Below, piece after piece: positions 25,780-33,254 of a stretch of 64,000 bases of DNA. The position numbers and the translations under genes are program-made. Source of the DNA: an uncultured Acidimicrobiales bacterium (GTDB lineage Bacteria; Actinomycetota; Acidimicrobiia; Acidimicrobiales; Bin134); contig OX638350.1 in NCBI GenBank assembly GCA_951813325.1, positions 2,585,954-2,649,953 of the forward strand. The letters run 5' to 3'. The stretch's first letter is position 1. Each line of letters starts with the position of its first letter. Below the pieces are notes generated by a model. The model worked only from the letters and a program-made list of their open reading frames with translations. It had not been told where the DNA came from and did no database searches.

Positions 25780-26834
25780 TACTCCCCCTCCATCACGCAT
25801 ACCAGGTTCTGCTGGAGGTACAGGCCCGAGGCGGCGTGGCTCAGCACCCGATCAGCTCGGCCGTCGTGGATCTGCTGAGCGGCGTCGGCAATGCGCATGA
25901 GACCGGCGGCCATCATGGTGTGGCCGGCGAGCGCCCCGCCGCTGGCGTTGACCGGAGTATGGGGCCCCAGACCCAGCTCGACCTCCAAGATGTGCTCTTG
26001 GGTGGAGAACGGAGCGGCCAGCTCGGCGGCGTCCAGGCGGTCGTCGCCCGCTCCGGCCTGAGCTGCGGCTTTGCGGGCGCTGGGTGCCCGGGTGAGGTCG
26101 CGCACACCCGGCTGGTGGGGGTCGATGCGGTGGTCGATGCCCTTGATCCACGCGGGTCGCTCGCACAGCTCCCGAGCCCGATCTCCGGCGGCCAGTACCA
26201 CGGCCGCGCCCCCGTCGGCTGAGGCGGCGCAGTCGCTGGGCCGCAGCGGATCGGCGATGGGCGCCTCGGCCAGCACGCTGTCAATGGTGGCTCCAGCGGA
26301 TGATCGCACGGCCAGCGGGTTGTCGGCCGCGCCGTTCAGGCTGCGAACGGCGATCTCGGCCAGCCGCTGCTCGCTCACGGTGCCCGACTCCAACATGAGC
26401 CGAGCCTGGAGGGCGGCTAAGGAGAAGGCATCGGGCCACAGCGGTCCCAAGTAGTAGGGATCGAGCTGGGTGGACAGCACGTCTCGCAGCGACCCGGGCG
26501 ACGACTTGCCGTAGCTGTACACCAGCGCAATGTCGACCCCGCCGATCTGGAGCTTCACCCACGCCTCGTACAAGGCCCACGCACCGTCCATCTCCACATG
26601 GCTCTCGCTTATGGGCGGGACCGCGCCCACTGCATCCAGGGTGTGGACGAACGAGAACGCCTGCCCGGCCAAAAAATCGCTGCTCCCCGAGCAGGTGAAG
26701 CCGATGTCGTCCTGGGTCAGGCCCACGGCGCCGCGAGCCCGGTTGATGAGCGGCACCATCAGCTCCACCTCGGTGGTGTCGGTGAGCGCCTTCTGCTGGT
26801 GCTGGGCCACCGACACGACGGCGATATCGCGCAT
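25779..26834 (-). CDS. Thiolase-fold lipid-transfer protein (subunit B)
   Basis: 351 residues, the shorter partner type. SHVEMDGAWALYEAW stands where the nucleophile loop should be, without Cys. NASGGALAGHTMMAAG is the C-terminal core, and the protein ends LQQNLVCVMEGE. It probably pairs with subunit A. The ATG at 26832-26834 overlaps the DUF35 stop (TGATG). The same A/B pair with similar ends occurs at 49270-51541, indicating a duplicated cluster. Confidence 0.78.
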   Translation of the reverse strand: MRDIAVVSVAQHQQKALTDTTEVELMVPLINRARGAVGLTQDDIGFTCSGSSDFLAGQAFSFVHTLDAVGAVPPISESHVEMDGAWALYEAWVKLQIGGVDIALVYSYGKSSPGSLRDVLSTQLDPYYLGPLWPDAFSLAALQARLMLESGTVSEQRLAEIAVRSLNGAADNPLAVRSSAGATIDSVLAEAPIADPLRPSDCAASADGGAAVVLAAGDRARELCERPAWIKGIDHRIDPHQPGVRDLTRAPSARKAAAQAGAGDDRLDAAELAAPFSTQEHILEVELGLGPHTPVNASGGALAGHTMMAAGLMRIADAAQQIHDGRADRVLSHAASGLYLQQNLVCVMEGE

Positions 26835-27427
26835 CAACCCTGCTCCTTGGCCGCCTGCTTGGCGTGCCAGGCATTGGTACCGGCGGCGGTGACCGGGATA
26901 TCGGGCTCTCCGGTGGGCGCCCAGTACAAGATGTTCTCCGCAGTGCGGCCCAGCTGTTCGTCAGGCTTCCACACCGCCCGCACCCGCATCCCCATGCGCA
27001 CTTCAGAGGTGGCAATCCCGGCCACCAGGCCGAGGAAGCCGATGTCGGCGCCGTCGAGGTGGATCCAGGCGCTCACGTAGGGGATCTCCAGGTCGTCTCG
27101 GCCGGGAATGGGCAGGCGGGTCACGCAGAATCCCCCCACGTGGCCGGTGTCGGGCAACTCCACATATTCGGGGGTGGCGGCGCCATGGCGGGGATCCACC
27201 CCCCGAGGAGGCACGAGCACCGCGCCGTCCACCGGCGAGCGCTGGCCGAGGATCTTGCGGTCGGCGAAGGCGTTCAGATACCCGGCCGAGGCTTCGCCGG
27301 GAACAAAGTCGTATTCCAGGCGAATGGGAGTGCGCACCGACCGCACCGGCTCCACGTCGGCCAGCTTCTCGGGCATGCGCACTTCGCCCGACAGCGCCGC
27401 GGGAGGAACGCTCGGATCGGCGCTCAC
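26834..27427 (-). CDS. DUF35 OB-fold acyl-CoA-associated protein
   Basis: 197-residue DUF35-type protein, MSADPSVPPAALSGEVRMPE at the start. The OB-fold region includes YVSAWIHLDGADIGFLGLVAG and a final GMRVRAVWKP. The zinc-ribbon cysteines usual before the OB fold are missing; the matching segment is ILGQRSPVDGAVLVPPRG. Members act as partners of thiolase-fold enzymes. It starts at GTG 27425-27427, overlapping the preceding DUF35 gene as GTGA. Confidence 0.75.
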   Translation of the reverse strand: MSADPSVPPAALSGEVRMPEKLADVEPVRSVRTPIRLEYDFVPGEASAGYLNAFADRKILGQRSPVDGAVLVPPRGVDPRHGAATPEYVELPDTGHVGGFCVTRLPIPGRDDLEIPYVSAWIHLDGADIGFLGLVAGIATSEVRMGMRVRAVWKPDEQLGRTAENILYWAPTGEPDIPVTAAGTNAWHAKQAAKEQG

Positions 27428-27879
27428 TGCCCTGTCCCCGGAGATTCTTGGGGCGAAAACCCCTCCAAGTCGGCGATGTGGCCCCCACGCTCTGACCGCC
27501 ATTGGGCCACCACCCGCATCCCGCTGAACAACTCGCCAGGATGGTCCACCAGCAGCCCGTGGATCATGGGGGTGTCGGCGCCGTCCAGCCGGATCAAGCC
27601 CAGTCCGTGGGGCTGGTCCCATGGGGACTGGGAACGGGGCGGGTCAACCCAGGTCCAGCTCTCCAGCTCGCCTTGCGGGCCCACCTCAACCAACTCGGTC
27701 AGCGGTTCGGAGGTCTCCGGGTCGTACTCGGTGGGCGGGCACAGCACCGTCCCATCCGGGCGGCGGATGCCGAGGATGATTCCCTCCCGCAGCCCGGTCA
27801 AAAAGGCGCCGATCACCGGACCGGTGGTCCGGGTGAACGGGTACTCCAGCACCAAGTCGGCCCGAAGCCGCTCCGCCAT
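27424..27879 (-). CDS. DUF35 OB-fold protein, second subunit
   Basis: 151 residues. LEYPFTRTTGPVIGAFLTGLREG is the N-terminal helix region, VLCPPTEYDP is the remnant of the zinc ribbon (one Cys), and GLIRLDGADTPMIHGLL with GMRVVAQW is the OB fold. It is collinear with the N-terminal half of the fused protein at 51535-52530, while its neighbour matches the C-terminal half. Start ATG 27877-27879. Confidence 0.75.
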   Translation of the reverse strand: MAERLRADLVLEYPFTRTTGPVIGAFLTGLREGIILGIRRPDGTVLCPPTEYDPETSEPLTELVEVGPQGELESWTWVDPPRSQSPWDQPHGLGLIRLDGADTPMIHGLLVDHPGELFSGMRVVAQWRSERGGHIADLEGFSPQESPGTGQ

Positions 27880-27883
27880 CGGC

Positions 27884-28246
27884 TTATCCGGCTCCGTCGA
27901 TGGAAATGGTGCCGGCGTCGGTGTCGATGACCACCTCGGTCCCGTCGGGCGGCTCGTCGACGCTGAACTCCACCCCCATCAGGCAGGGGATCTGGAAATC
28001 CCGGCTGATGATGGCCAAATGGCTCTCGATGTCGCCCGACCGGCACAGGATCCCGGCCAGGTCGGCCTCGATGGGGGCCAAGAACGTGGCTCCGGCGTCC
28101 TTCACCAGCGCCACCGTCTCAGAGGCGATGTCATCGCCGGCGTCGAGCATCGCGATCACGTCGTCGGGGGTCTCGAAGCGCATCAGCGCTCCCTGGCCGT
28201 TGACTCCGGAGAATACCGGGCTTCCCCGGCCCACAACACCGCCCAT
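27884..28246 (-). CDS. Stand-alone PEP-utilising enzyme swivelling domain
   Basis: 120-residue protein corresponding to only the phosphohistidine swivel domain of PEP synthase / PPDK-type enzymes. The signature is seen in ILCRSGDIESHLAIISRDFQIPCLMGV, where the His of ESHLAI is the phospho-acceptor position, followed by VVIDTDAGTISI. No ATP-grasp or PEP-binding partner gene is visible nearby. The ATG at 28244-28246 overlaps the stop of a 12-codon mini-ORF as TGATG. It lies four bases before the DUF35 gene, within the thiolase operon. Confidence 0.75.
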   Translation of the reverse strand: MGGVVGRGSPVFSGVNGQGALMRFETPDDVIAMLDAGDDIASETVALVKDAGATFLAPIEADLAGILCRSGDIESHLAIISRDFQIPCLMGVEFSVDEPPDGTEVVIDTDAGTISIDGAG

Positions 28247-28281
28247 CAGAACTCGACTCCCACGAGCAGCGTCTCCTCCAT
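28246..28281 (-). CDS. Mini-ORF linking alcohol dehydrogenase and swivel-domain gene
   Basis: ATG 28279-28281 overlaps the dehydrogenase stop (TGATG). The 11-residue ORF MEETLLVGVEF ends at a TGA that itself overlaps the next ATG. The 14-base string TCGAGTTCTGATGG occurs at both ends, 35 bases apart, so the junction looks duplicated. GAGGAG within it could serve as the ribosome site for neither start ideally. Its expression as a peptide is unproven. Confidence 0.4.
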   Translation of the reverse strand: MEETLLVGVEF

Positions 28282-29363
28282 CAGAACTCGATGACTTGGC
28301 GCACAACCTCGCCGTTTCGCACCGCCTCGAGGGCCGGGTTGATCTCGTCGATGGTGATGCGCCGGGTGATCATGCTCTCCAGGTCGAGCTTGCCGTTCTT
28401 CCACAGCCGCAGCAACCGGTGGAAGTCGGTGCGCACGTCGGTGCCGCCGTAGTAGGAGCCCACCAGGGTCTTCTCGTTGTAGAACAGCTCGAAGGCGCTG
28501 AACGACACCATCTCCTCCATGCGGCCCACGCCCACGATGCAGCAGGTGCCGCCCCGCCGGGTCATGTCATAGGCGGTGCGCATCAGCGCGGGAACGCCGA
28601 CGCACTCCAGGGTGTAGTCGAATCCCTCGCCCCCGGTGACCTCGTTCTTGGCCCCCTCCAGGTCTTCGGGCAGCACCGCGTGGGTGGCCCCGAAGGAGAT
28701 GACCTCGTCCAGCTTGGCCGGGTTCTTGTCCACGACCACGATCTCGGCTGCCCCGGCAATCCTGGCCCCCTGGATGGCGGCCACGCCCACGCCGCCGGCG
28801 CCGATAACCATCACCGACGAGCCGGGAGTGATCTTGGCAGTGTTGAGGGAGGCGCCAACGCCGGTCATCACGCCACAGCCGATGAGAGCGGCCACGTCCA
28901 AGGGGATGTCGGGATCGATCTTCACCACGCCCTGGCGGGGCATGAGCATCTTCTCCGCGAAGGTGCCCGCCCCGGCCATGCCGCCGATCTCCTGGCCTCC
29001 CTGGGTGAACTTCGTTCGGGCCATGGAGCCGAAGGTGATGTTGGAGCACAGATTGGGCTGATTGCGGCCGGTGCAATAGACACAGGCCCCGCACGGCGGC
29101 GACCACACCACGATCACATGGTCGCCGGGAGCCAAGCCATCCACATTGGCGCCCACTTCCTCGATGATCCCCGCACCCTCGTGGCCGAGCACCGCCGGAG
29201 GCGCCTGGGGAATGGTCCCGTTCATGGCCGACACATCGGAGTGGCACACCCCGGTGTGGGTGATGTCGATAGCCACATCATCAGGGCCCAAGTCCAACAT
29301 CTCGACGTCGTCGCACACGTCCAGGTTGACATCGCCCACTTCTCGCATAATCGCCGCAAGCAT
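28281..29363 (-). CDS. Zinc-dependent alcohol dehydrogenase (MDR family)
   Basis: 360-residue medium-chain dehydrogenase. Catalytic zinc ligands are in THTGVCHSDV and GHEGAGIIEEVG. The structural zinc site is CGACVYCTGRNQPNLC, and the NAD motif is VIGAGGVGVAAIQGA. The class resembles glutathione/mycothiol- or NDMA-dependent dehydrogenases, so an alcohol or aldehyde step in lipid or sterol breakdown is plausible. The start is ATG 29361-29363; the next Met five codons on is an alternative. First gene of the unit leading into the thiolase/DUF35 cluster. Confidence 0.85.
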   Translation of the reverse strand: MLAAIMREVGDVNLDVCDDVEMLDLGPDDVAIDITHTGVCHSDVSAMNGTIPQAPPAVLGHEGAGIIEEVGANVDGLAPGDHVIVVWSPPCGACVYCTGRNQPNLCSNITFGSMARTKFTQGGQEIGGMAGAGTFAEKMLMPRQGVVKIDPDIPLDVAALIGCGVMTGVGASLNTAKITPGSSVMVIGAGGVGVAAIQGARIAGAAEIVVVDKNPAKLDEVISFGATHAVLPEDLEGAKNEVTGGEGFDYTLECVGVPALMRTAYDMTRRGGTCCIVGVGRMEEMVSFSAFELFYNEKTLVGSYYGGTDVRTDFHRLLRLWKNGKLDLESMITRRITIDEINPALEAVRNGEVVRQVIEF

Positions 29364-29435
29364 CCAAGGATCGTAGGCCGTGCCTGTGCTCCACGACACA
29401 CCTAACGGCCAGGCGGATGGCTAGCCTCGTCAGCC

Positions 29436-30593
29436 ATGCCGCAGACCATGCCGCTGGACGTCGATGAGCTGAACCTCCAGGTCGAATTCTGGGACATCCT
29501 GGTCTCGGAGAACTCCAAGAAGCGCACCGGCCTCACGTCGGGGCTGATCCCGGTGCGGGAGTACACCGGCTACTCGGGCATGGAGGCCTGGCTGCGGTGG
29601 CCCGACATCCTGGCCCGCTGCGACGAGGTGATGGAGGCGTCCGAGCTGGGGGCCAAGATGCGGGGCCCGGGCACGCAGACCACCAACGCCCACCCGTTCG
29701 CGCTGGCCTGCATCCCCTTCGGCGGCTGGCGGGCGCTGGAGGAGCTCTCGGCCATGGGCCTCACCACCCAAGTGGACGACACCGAAGACCGGGTGAGATT
29801 CCTCATCGACTACTGGATGCGGTGGGTGGAGCCGTGGCGGGGCGACGGGTTCCGCTCCTGCTGGGACGCGGCCGACACGCTGCGGACCTGCGACCCCGAC
29901 ATCATCGACACCCTGTATCAGGCCGCGTGGCCGGTGGAGGGGGCCGGCGAGAATCGGACGGCCCGGCGATTCACAGCCGGGCTCCAGCAGTATCTGTTCC
30001 TGCTGTATCTGGACACCCGGATGGGCACCGGCGACACCGGTCCGTATCCATTGCCCAACGGCCGCCACATGATCGTGCGGGAGTTCTCATCGCTGGCCCA
30101 GAGCTGGATCCCGTGGAGCCACGTGGCCGCCGATATGCCCTACCAGAACCTGCTGGTGGGGCTGGTGTTCCGGCCCGGGGTCCACAACCGGGTGAGCGAC
30201 CTGTCCACCACGTTCTCGGTGCCGGCCGACAACCTGGCCTGGCTGGAGGCCATGTCGGTGTTCGACCCCCAGCCCGGCGGCCAGCTCGTGCCGGTGGACC
30301 CAGAGGAGATGCCCGACATCCTGGCGGCCGTCAAGAAGGCCCAGGCCGGCGCCTACCGGCTGATGAACACCTGGAGCTTCGAGGACAAGGTCCGCAACGG
30401 CACCTATGTGTACTTCCGGGGCCTGATGTGGCCGTTCACCAACATGCTGGGCATCGACGACGAATTCGACTGGTCGATTCCCCACCCCCACACCGCCGAG
30501 ACGGTGTGGCCCATATTCGCCGGCGGCCTGCCCGAGCAAGAAGGCGCCGAGGAGATCCCCTTCCCGATGTTCCCCCGAATAGAAGGGGCCTGA
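29436..30593 (+). CDS. Conserved hypothetical protein
   Basis: 385-residue protein of unknown function, beginning MPQTMPLDVDELNLQVEFWD. It is rich in Trp and aromatic residues (YWMRWVEPWRGDGF; SWIPWSHVAADMPYQN), has no signal peptide or transmembrane segment and no motif I recognise. It is divergent from the alcohol dehydrogenase and is followed after four bases by a mini-ORF and then a luciferase-like monooxygenase, probably in one transcript. Confidence 0.6.
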   Translation: MPQTMPLDVDELNLQVEFWDILVSENSKKRTGLTSGLIPVREYTGYSGMEAWLRWPDILARCDEVMEASELGAKMRGPGTQTTNAHPFALACIPFGGWRALEELSAMGLTTQVDDTEDRVRFLIDYWMRWVEPWRGDGFRSCWDAADTLRTCDPDIIDTLYQAAWPVEGAGENRTARRFTAGLQQYLFLLYLDTRMGTGDTGPYPLPNGRHMIVREFSSLAQSWIPWSHVAADMPYQNLLVGLVFRPGVHNRVSDLSTTFSVPADNLAWLEAMSVFDPQPGGQLVPVDPEEMPDILAAVKKAQAGAYRLMNTWSFEDKVRNGTYVYFRGLMWPFTNMLGIDDEFDWSIPHPHTAETVWPIFAGGLPEQEGAEEIPFPMFPRIEGA

Positions 30594-30597
30594 ACCC

Positions 30598-30642
30598 ATG
30601 AAGTTCGACATGGCAGACAAACCCGTGAGGAGCAGCCAGTGA
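30598..30642 (+). CDS. Mini-ORF made by duplication of the next gene's start
   Basis: ATG 30598 to TGA 30642, 14 residues starting MKFDMADKPV. The first 16 bases after the initial A (TGAAGTTCGACATGGC) recur exactly 41 bases later as the start of the luciferase-like gene. The TGA overlaps the GTG start of that gene (GTGA). GAGGAG inside the mini-ORF serves as the ribosome site of the downstream gene. Confidence 0.5.
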   Translation: MKFDMADKPVRSSQ

Positions 30643-31649
30643 AGTTCGACATGGCGCTCTCGGGCGAGCTGGAGGGAATCCGGGCCCAGGCCGTGGCCTA
30701 CGAGGCCATGGGGGTCGACGGGGTGTTCACCTTCGAGGGCCAGCGCGACGTGTTCTTCCCCCTGGTGGCCGCCGCCGAGCACACCGGCCTTGATCTCTAC
30801 ACCAACGTGGCCATCGCCCTGCCCCGAAGCCCGATGCACCTGGCCTACCAGTCGTTCGACCTGCACCGCCTGTCGGGCGGGAAGTTCGCTCTGGGCCTGG
30901 GATCGCAGATCAAGCCCCACATCACCAAGCGCTACAGCGCGGTGTGGGACCGACCGGTGGCCCAGATGCGGGAGCTGATGGCCGCCACCAAGGCCATCTT
31001 CGCCTGCTGGCAGGACGGCGAGCGGCTCGACTTCCGGGGCGACTACTACACCTTCACCCTGACCACCCCGATCTTCGAGCCCGGACCGCTGGAGTGGGGG
31101 GCGCCGCCCATCTGGGCCGGGGCGCTGGGGCCCAAGATGACCCAGATGACAGCCGAGACCGCCGATGGCCTCCTGATCCACCCGTTCTGCTCCGAGCACT
31201 TCCTGCGGACCAAAGCCAAGCCCGCGGTGGAGGCGGGCCTGGCCGCCGCCGGGCGCACCGGAGACGACTTCACCGTCGGCGTGGGGGTGATCGTCGGCCT
31301 CTACGGCGACGATGCCGACGATGCCGAGGTGCTGGCCGTGGAGCAGCGCTGCCGATCCAACCTGGGCTTCTACGGCTCCACCCCGGCCTACCGGGTGGTG
31401 CTCGACGCTCACGGCTGGGGCGAGCTCCAAGACGAGCTGAACCTGCTGACCAAGCAGGGGCGCTGGGCCGAGATCGGCGATGTCTGGGATGCCGACATGG
31501 TCCACACCCTCAGCGTCCAGGGCACCCCGACCGAGGCCGCCTCCGAGATCCGCAACCGCTTCGGCGGCCTGGCCGACCGCATCTACCTCTCCCTCCACGG
31601 CGCCCCCCAACCCCTGGTTGCCGAGCTGTTCGCCGCCCTCAGGGGCTGA
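30639..31649 (+). CDS. LLM-class F420-dependent oxidoreductase
   Basis: 336-residue luciferase-like monooxygenase-fold protein, starting MKFDMALSGELEGIRAQAVAYEAMG. Other family features are GLDLYTNVAIALPRSPMHLAYQS, HRLSGGKFALGLGSQIKPH and PPIWAGALGPKMTQMTAETADG. Such proteins use F420H2 or FMN to oxidise or reduce lipids and other substrates. The start is GTG 30639-30641, six bases after GAGGAG. Its last 11 bases overlap the convergent methyltransferase gene. Confidence 0.87.
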   Translation: MKFDMALSGELEGIRAQAVAYEAMGVDGVFTFEGQRDVFFPLVAAAEHTGLDLYTNVAIALPRSPMHLAYQSFDLHRLSGGKFALGLGSQIKPHITKRYSAVWDRPVAQMRELMAATKAIFACWQDGERLDFRGDYYTFTLTTPIFEPGPLEWGAPPIWAGALGPKMTQMTAETADGLLIHPFCSEHFLRTKAKPAVEAGLAAAGRTGDDFTVGVGVIVGLYGDDADDAEVLAVEQRCRSNLGFYGSTPAYRVVLDAHGWGELQDELNLLTKQGRWAEIGDVWDADMVHTLSVQGTPTEAASEIRNRFGGLADRIYLSLHGAPQPLVAELFAALRG

Positions 31650-32613
31650 TCAGTGATGTCGCGTCGGCAATGCAAGATGTTCTTGATACCGAGTCTGGGG
31701 AAGTCTCGTAGTCTGTCAGCAGCGGAATAGCTGACTGAGCTATTTGCAGATACTCCGGGTCGGACTCCACGCCGATACTCTTATAGCCGATGTGCTCGGC
31801 GGCTGCGATGGTCGAGCCCGATCCGGCAAACGGATCGAGCACGATCCCCTCTCCCAGCGGCAGGATCGCCCTGACTACTTGGCGCAGAAATGCCTGTGGT
31901 TTGAGGCTTGGGTGCGGAGCAAGACGACGTTCGTCGGGCCGTGTGGGAGAAGAGGCAATCACATCGGCAAACGGGCGCTCTGAAGAGACACGTCTCAATC
32001 CCCCTGTCCCCCACTTCCGAAGGTTGTCCTGTACCCGTCCGTCTAAAGGTTTGCGAAACAAGAGCCATGGCTCCCATTTGGACCTTGGCATGACCGTGAC
32101 GTCCGAAAACTCCTCATGAGCGTTCTTTGGCCGGTCTCCACCTCGCATTGTCATTACCAGCCTGACGACCTCTCCCCGCCGCTCGAGACCTGAACGACAC
32201 ACCGAAAGGGCCACACGGTGTGAGAGCAGGGGATTTGAGGCAACCAGTACGTGCGCCCCAGGTATCAACACGGGAAAGAGAGCATCAGCCCACGCCGCAA
32301 AGAATCGGTCCAAAGCATCAAGATCCGCTACCGTGAGCGTGGTGAACCTCGGCACTGGTGATCTCTGATGGCCGTCGAATGCCGGTGGAATGCGCCAAAC
32401 GCCACCCCGTCCTCGACGGAGTTTTCGCTGTTGATCTGGCCGATACTCCAACAGACCGTAGGGAGGGTCGGTGACAACGCCGTGAATCGAATTGGCGGGC
32501 TGGTCAGCCAACCAGCCCAAGCAGTCGCCATAGAACACAGACGCCCGCCCCACCTGGAAGGCAGGGGTCCATACCGGACTGAAGGCAGCTTCAGCCGAGC
32601 TGGTAGACGCCAC
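31639..32613 (-). CDS. DNA methyltransferase, beta class (probably N6-adenine)
   Basis: 324-residue DNA methyltransferase. Motif IV VVTDPPYGLLEY precedes the SAM-binding motif I, LDPFAGSGSTIAAAEHIG, giving the permuted beta order; DPPY favours N6-adenine over N4-cytosine methylation. The start is GTG 32611-32613 with AGGAG upstream; a longer reading to 32718 would overlap the HTH gene by 128 bases. Base composition is lower in GC than the neighbours, suggesting transfer. No restriction enzyme gene is adjacent, so it appears to be an orphan. Confidence 0.85.
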   Translation of the reverse strand: MASTSSAEAAFSPVWTPAFQVGRASVFYGDCLGWLADQPANSIHGVVTDPPYGLLEYRPDQQRKLRRGRGGVWRIPPAFDGHQRSPVPRFTTLTVADLDALDRFFAAWADALFPVLIPGAHVLVASNPLLSHRVALSVCRSGLERRGEVVRLVMTMRGGDRPKNAHEEFSDVTVMPRSKWEPWLLFRKPLDGRVQDNLRKWGTGGLRRVSSERPFADVIASSPTRPDERRLAPHPSLKPQAFLRQVVRAILPLGEGIVLDPFAGSGSTIAAAEHIGYKSIGVESDPEYLQIAQSAIPLLTDYETSPDSVSRTSCIADATSLISP

Positions 32614-32830
32614 GTTGGATTCTCCTGAACTGCTTGGCAGGCCCTGTGTTGAGGTTGAGGTAGCTACGAACGGATGACTCTGCGACCGTAGTTCCAAGTC
32701 GAGCTTCAACTGCGGCATGGATTTCTTTCACGCTCATCGGACCTCCAGCACTGGTTAGGGCATCACTGACGGCGTCACGCACCTGACCAGGCCTAAGACG
32801 GTTCCGTTTTGAGGGGGAAGCTACGACCAC
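32591..32830 (-). CDS. Winged-helix (HARE-HTH-like) protein
   Basis: 79-residue basic protein with a winged helix-turn-helix: LTSAGGPMSVKEIHAAVEARLG, SVRSYLNLN, and the wing FRRIQRGVYQLG. This resembles the HARE-HTH domains fused to many restriction-modification and nuclease proteins. Its last 23 bases overlap the methyltransferase start in another frame, so the two may be parts of what is a single fused protein elsewhere. Start GTG 32828-32830, weakly supported. Confidence 0.65.
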   Translation of the reverse strand: MVVASPSKRNRLRPGQVRDAVSDALTSAGGPMSVKEIHAAVEARLGTTVAESSVRSYLNLNTGPAKQFRRIQRGVYQLG

Positions 32831-32842
32831 AGAACAACCGTA

Positions 32843-32856
32843 GACGTCTAGACGTC
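32843..32856. promoter_or_regulatory. 14-bp perfect palindrome upstream of the methyltransferase unit
   Basis: GACGTCTAGACGTC is identical on both strands and lies 12 bases before the HTH gene start. A TTGACG on the minus strand overlaps its outer arm. The symmetry suggests an operator, possibly bound by the adjacent winged-helix protein, or a site recognised by the methyltransferase. Confidence 0.5.
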
Positions 32857-32938
32857 AAAAGTGGTGGATCACCGGGCCTCACACCAGCTTACGGATAGGA
32901 GTGACAATGGAAATTGAAGCGTCGGTGGGCGGGCCGAA

Positions 32939-33238
32939 TCAGCCCGGGGGTTGAATGTGGGCCTCTACTCGATTGGCGGGCTCGTCGATCCAGCCTTTGG
33001 AGTCGGCGTAGGCCAGCATGCCGTCGAACTGGGCCTGCCACTGGGCGTCGGCGGCACCGGCGGCCAGCTCCCGCACGAAGGCGATGTCGATCCACAGGTG
33101 GTTGTCCCGCTGCGACGCTGAGGCCCGCCCTGCGAAGGCGGCCACCGCAGCGGCCACGTCGCCGTCGACTGCCACATGGAACTCCCGGAAGTTGCCGGCA
33201 TCTTCGAGAGTGATGGTGTCGGCAATGGCGATGAACAT
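32939..33238 (-). CDS. Conserved hypothetical protein
   Basis: 99-residue protein beginning MFIAIADTITLEDAGNFREF. It alternates short strands and Ala-rich helices (DGDVAAAVAAFAGRASAS) and ends with a W-containing segment. No signal peptide. The composition fits a small alpha/beta cytosolic protein, but I do not recognise a family. It follows the MFS exporter on the same strand by about 16 bases. Confidence 0.5.
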   Translation of the reverse strand: MFIAIADTITLEDAGNFREFHVAVDGDVAAAVAAFAGRASASQRDNHLWIDIAFVRELAAGAADAQWQAQFDGMLAYADSKGWIDEPANRVEAHIQPPG

Positions 33239-33254
33239 GGCCCCAGCTTGGCCC

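Noticed and set aside
32613-32718. Upstream extension of the methyltransferase to 32718
   Set aside because: It would overlap the winged-helix gene by 128 bases and adds a Ser/Thr-rich tail; GTG 32611-32613 has a ribosome site at proper distance.
31639-32830. Complete restriction-modification system
   Set aside because: Both flanks are metabolic genes and no endonuclease-like frame was found between them, so only an orphan methyltransferase is supported.
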